Source: an uncultured Bacilli bacterium
GTDB taxonomy: Bacteria; Bacillota_I; Bacilli_A; RF39; UBA660
Reading direction: 5' to 3'
DNA length: 43,191 nucleotides
Assembly (NCBI GenBank): GCA_910587065.1
Contig: CAJUMA010000012.1
Coordinates: 1-43,191 of the forward strand
Within the stretch, counting starts at the first letter, position 1. Each line of letters starts with the position of its first letter. Of this stretch, positions 41,409-43,191 are shown one piece after another. Both the position numbers and the translations under genes were made by a program. The notes under the pieces were generated by a model, which saw nothing but the letters and a program-made list of their open reading frames with translations, was not told the origin of the DNA and ran no database searches.

Positions 41409-41495
41409 TTAAAATAAAGGAGTAGAGTCCCCTTCGAGCACCTCTATTTTTGCCCATATTTCTCCGCCATGCATATTTCTTGGAAAACTTTGCAT
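41409..41495 (-). CDS. Short ORF (28 codons) ahead of the DUF2000 gene
   Basis: MQSFPRNMHGGEIWAKIEVL and EGDSTPLF, then TAA. The ribosome site AAAGGTGG lies 7-8 nt before the ATG, and the promoter is about 30 nt upstream, so it is the first gene of the transcript. No signal or membrane segment. It is either a leader peptide or a small protein. Confidence 0.45.
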   Translation of the reverse strand: MQSFPRNMHGGEIWAKIEVLEGDSTPLF

Positions 41496-41531
41496 AATAT
41501 CCACCACCTTTTTTTCGTAAAACTTGTTATT

Positions 41532-41560
41532 ATTATAACAAAAATAAAAAGTGCTGTAAA
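41532..41560 (-). promoter_or_regulatory. Promoter of the short ORF and DUF2000 gene
   Basis: Minus strand TTTACA (plus 41555-41560), 17-nt spacer, TATAAT (plus 41532-41537). Confidence 0.75.
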
Positions 41561-41561
41561 A

Positions 41562-41590
41562 TTTACTATCATTATGTACAAATGTATGAT
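41562..41590 (+). promoter_or_regulatory. Promoter of xseAB
   Basis: TTTACT at 41562-41567, 17-nt spacer, TATGAT at 41585-41590. Its -35 is 1 nt from the divergent -35. Confidence 0.7.
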
Positions 41591-41612
41591 AAAATATTCA
41601 TTGAGGTAGATT

Positions 41613-42881
41613 ATGGACGAAGAAATAAAATATTTTACAGTAACTCAATATAATCAAGCTATAAAGAATTTTCTCGATTCCAAAGAAGAGTGTAGAAGTA
41701 TTCATTTAAAGGGCGAGATATCAAATTTTAAAGGACATACAAGAGGACATCTTTATTTTACCCTAAAAGATGAAGAATCAAGGATAAGTGCGGTTATGTT
41801 TTCCTCAAGCGCTTCTAATTTAAGTTTTACTCCAAAAGATGGAGATGAAGTTTTAGTTGATGGAAGAATAAGTGTATATGTACCAAACGGTGGATATCAA
41901 GTTTATGTTGATGAAATGAAACTATCAGGCAATGGAGATTTGCTTAAAAAGTTTGAAGAACTTAAGAAAAAATTAATGGATGAAGGCTTATTTGATGTAG
42001 AAAAGAAAAAACCAATTCCAAAATTTCCAAGCAAGATAGGAATTGTAACAGCTCCAACAGGGGCAGCCATCAGGGATATTTTATCAACAATAAAAAGAAG
42101 GTATCCTTTGTGTGAAACAATACTTTTTCCCTCATTAGTTCAAGGTGAAGAGGCTAAGTTTGATGTTGTAAGACAAATTGAGACAGCTCAAAATTACGAC
42201 TTGGATGTATTAATTGTTGGAAGAGGTGGGGGATCTATTGAAGACTTATGGGCTTTTAACGAAGAAATTGTTGCGCGAGCAATTTATGCTTCTAACATAC
42301 CTATAATTTCAGCAGTTGGTCATGAACCTGACTTTACAATTGCCGATTTTGTTGCGGATTTACGTGCGCCAACACCAACAGGAGCCGCGGAAATGGCTGT
42401 ACCTAATATGGTTGATTTAATAAACTATATTAGACAAATTGAAATAAGATTAAATAAAAATATAACAAGCAAAATTGATTATTTAACTAAGCAATTTAAA
42501 AGTTTAAGTACAAGTTATGTTTTATCAAACCCTTTAGCGACATTTGAAATAAAAGAACAAAAACTAGATACTTTAATAGATCGTGTTATAAAAGAAGTAA
42601 ACTATAAACTCGAAATGAGTAGAACAAGATTTAAAAATGTTTCATCATCAAGAGTACTTTTAAAACCTACTGAATTATTTGCTCCATCTAAAAATAGTCT
42701 AGAATTAATTGTAAATAAATTAGAACTTTTAAATCCTTTAAGTGTTTTAAAGAAGGGCTATTCAGTAGTGAAACAAGATAATAAAATAATAAAGTCTGTA
42801 AAGGATGTAAAAGTAAATGATGAATTAAATATAAAATTACTCGATGGAGAATTAAAAACTAATGTTAAGGAAGTGAAATAA
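41613..42881 (+). CDS. xseA: Exodeoxyribonuclease VII large subunit
   Basis: 422 residues: N-terminal OB fold (HLKGEISNFKGHTRGHLYFT), then the nuclease domain with IGIVTAPTGAAIRDILSTI, LDVLIVGRGGGSIEDLWAFN and AVGHEPDFTIADFVADLRAPTP (quoted in part), then a coiled coil and a short C-terminal domain. With XseB it degrades single-stranded DNA. The stop overlaps the XseB start by 1 nt. Confidence 0.96.
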   Translation: MDEEIKYFTVTQYNQAIKNFLDSKEECRSIHLKGEISNFKGHTRGHLYFTLKDEESRISAVMFSSSASNLSFTPKDGDEVLVDGRISVYVPNGGYQVYVDEMKLSGNGDLLKKFEELKKKLMDEGLFDVEKKKPIPKFPSKIGIVTAPTGAAIRDILSTIKRRYPLCETILFPSLVQGEEAKFDVVRQIETAQNYDLDVLIVGRGGGSIEDLWAFNEEIVARAIYASNIPIISAVGHEPDFTIADFVADLRAPTPTGAAEMAVPNMVDLINYIRQIEIRLNKNITSKIDYLTKQFKSLSTSYVLSNPLATFEIKEQKLDTLIDRVIKEVNYKLEMSRTRFKNVSSSRVLLKPTELFAPSKNSLELIVNKLELLNPLSVLKKGYSVVKQDNKIIKSVKDVKVNDELNIKLLDGELKTNVKEVK

Positions 42882-43117
42882 TGGCAAAACGTGAAAATGA
42901 AGAAAAAAAATTTGAAGAATTAATGGCTGAACTTGAAATCATTGTTAAAGATCTTGAAGAAGGCAATACAGACCTTGACGAAACAATTAAAAAATATACA
43001 GAAGCAATGAAAATTGTTAAAGTATGTAACGACAAGTTAGAAAATGCCACAGAGGCAGTTAATAAAATCTTAAATGAAAATGGTGAGTTAACGGATTTTG
43101 AGGTAAATCCAGAATAA
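42881..43117 (+). CDS. xseB: Exodeoxyribonuclease VII small subunit
   Basis: 78 residues, acidic, two helices: FEELMAELEIIVKDLEEG and LDETIKKYTEAMKIVKVCND, the XseB pattern. Several copies wind around the long coiled coil of XseA. Overlap of stop and start ensures coupled translation. In many Bacilli ispA follows; here a terminator does. Confidence 0.95.
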   Translation: MAKRENEEKKFEELMAELEIIVKDLEEGNTDLDETIKKYTEAMKIVKVCNDKLENATEAVNKILNENGELTDFEVNPE

Positions 43118-43140
43118 AAGAGCACTAAGTGCTTTTTTTT
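43117..43140 (+). terminator. Intrinsic terminator of xseAB
   Basis: Stem AGCAC/GTGCT with a TAA loop, A-rich before and eight T after. Confidence 0.88.
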
Positions 43141-43163
43141 GTAAAAAATTACAAAAAAAACAC

Positions 43164-43191
43164 TTGACAAGACGATTAGGGCTTGCTAAAA
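43164..43191 (+). promoter_or_regulatory. Strong promoter cut by the window edge
   Basis: TTGACA at 43164-43169, 17-nt spacer, then TAAAA at 43187-43191, where the window ends. The spacer is more GC-rich than elsewhere. Confidence 0.6.

Noticed and set aside
1..43191. tRNA, rRNA, SRP RNA, tmRNA or RNase P RNA genes
   Set aside because: No cloverleaf with a GTTCGA-type arm or other conserved core was found by eye; a covariance search is needed to be sure.

Overview
The window is A+T-rich chromosome of an endospore-forming, low-G+C Bacillota, most likely class Bacilli (an Erysipelotrichales-like or uncultured gut lineage; I cannot place it further). The evidence is spoIIGA-sigE, a Bacilli-type pyrK-pyrD pair, ParE, KhpA, TmcAL, LCP and SEDS proteins, sigma-A-type promoters of TTGaca-17-TAtaaT form, and Shine-Dalgarno sites that are very often AGGTGA 5 nt before the start. 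TGA is used as a stop (ftsX and the MBOAT gene), so this is the standard bacterial code and not the Mycoplasma code.

Layout. 1-1.0 kb: 3' end of a phage-tail-fibre-like repeat protein, then a small rhodanese. 1.3-3.0 kb: a VTT/DedA-like membrane protein and rmuC. 3.0-5.0 kb: a divergent kinase-fold protein and an unknown protein. 5.1-7.9 kb: ftsE-ftsX with an M23 peptidase. 7.9-10.0 kb: cdsA-rseP. 10.1-12.4 kb: pyrK-pyrD followed by a decayed pyrF. 12.5-15.5 kb: two unknown proteins and parE. 15.6-17.9 kb: a BspA/DUF285 repeat gene and spoIIGA-sigE. 18-20.3 kb: an LCP protein and an unknown gene. 20.3-20.9 kb: rpsP-khpA. 21-23.1 kb: a lipoprotein and a transglutaminase-like exported protein. 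23.1-28.4 kb: acpS divergent from a five-gene FkbH-ACP-VOC-MBOAT-SGNH operon. 28.4-29.1 kb: a pseudogene. 29.1-34.6 kb: a cysteine-cluster protein, tmcAL, a deoxyribosyltransferase-like gene, a small coat-like gene, a SEDS gene, and the minus-strand set CPBP protease-phosphoesterase-coat-like protein. 34.6-40.4 kb: a Tad-like secretion/pilus operon. 40.4-41.5 kb: a candidate type I toxin-antitoxin locus and a DUF2000 gene with a 28-codon ORF in front. 41.6-43.1 kb: xseA-xseB, then the start of another strong promoter.

How the genes fit together. FtsEX with the M23 enzyme, the SEDS protein, the LCP protein, CdsA and RseP are envelope growth and maintenance functions. SpoIIGA processes pro-SigE, and two small minus-strand proteins look like spore-coat components. 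The FkbH operon has the same four roles as the Dlt system (load a carrier protein, carry, move the acyl group across the membrane, hand it to a surface acceptor), but the loading enzyme suggests a three-carbon glycerate-type acid instead of D-alanine. It is my best candidate for an undescribed system. The other main candidates are the small convergent toxin/antisense locus at 40.6-40.9 kb and the Tad-like operon, which has no visible pilin and an ATPase with a long glutamine-rich tail.

No rRNA, tRNA, CRISPR array or insertion sequence was recognised. Promoter and terminator calls are by eye; functions of unrecognised genes are left open.
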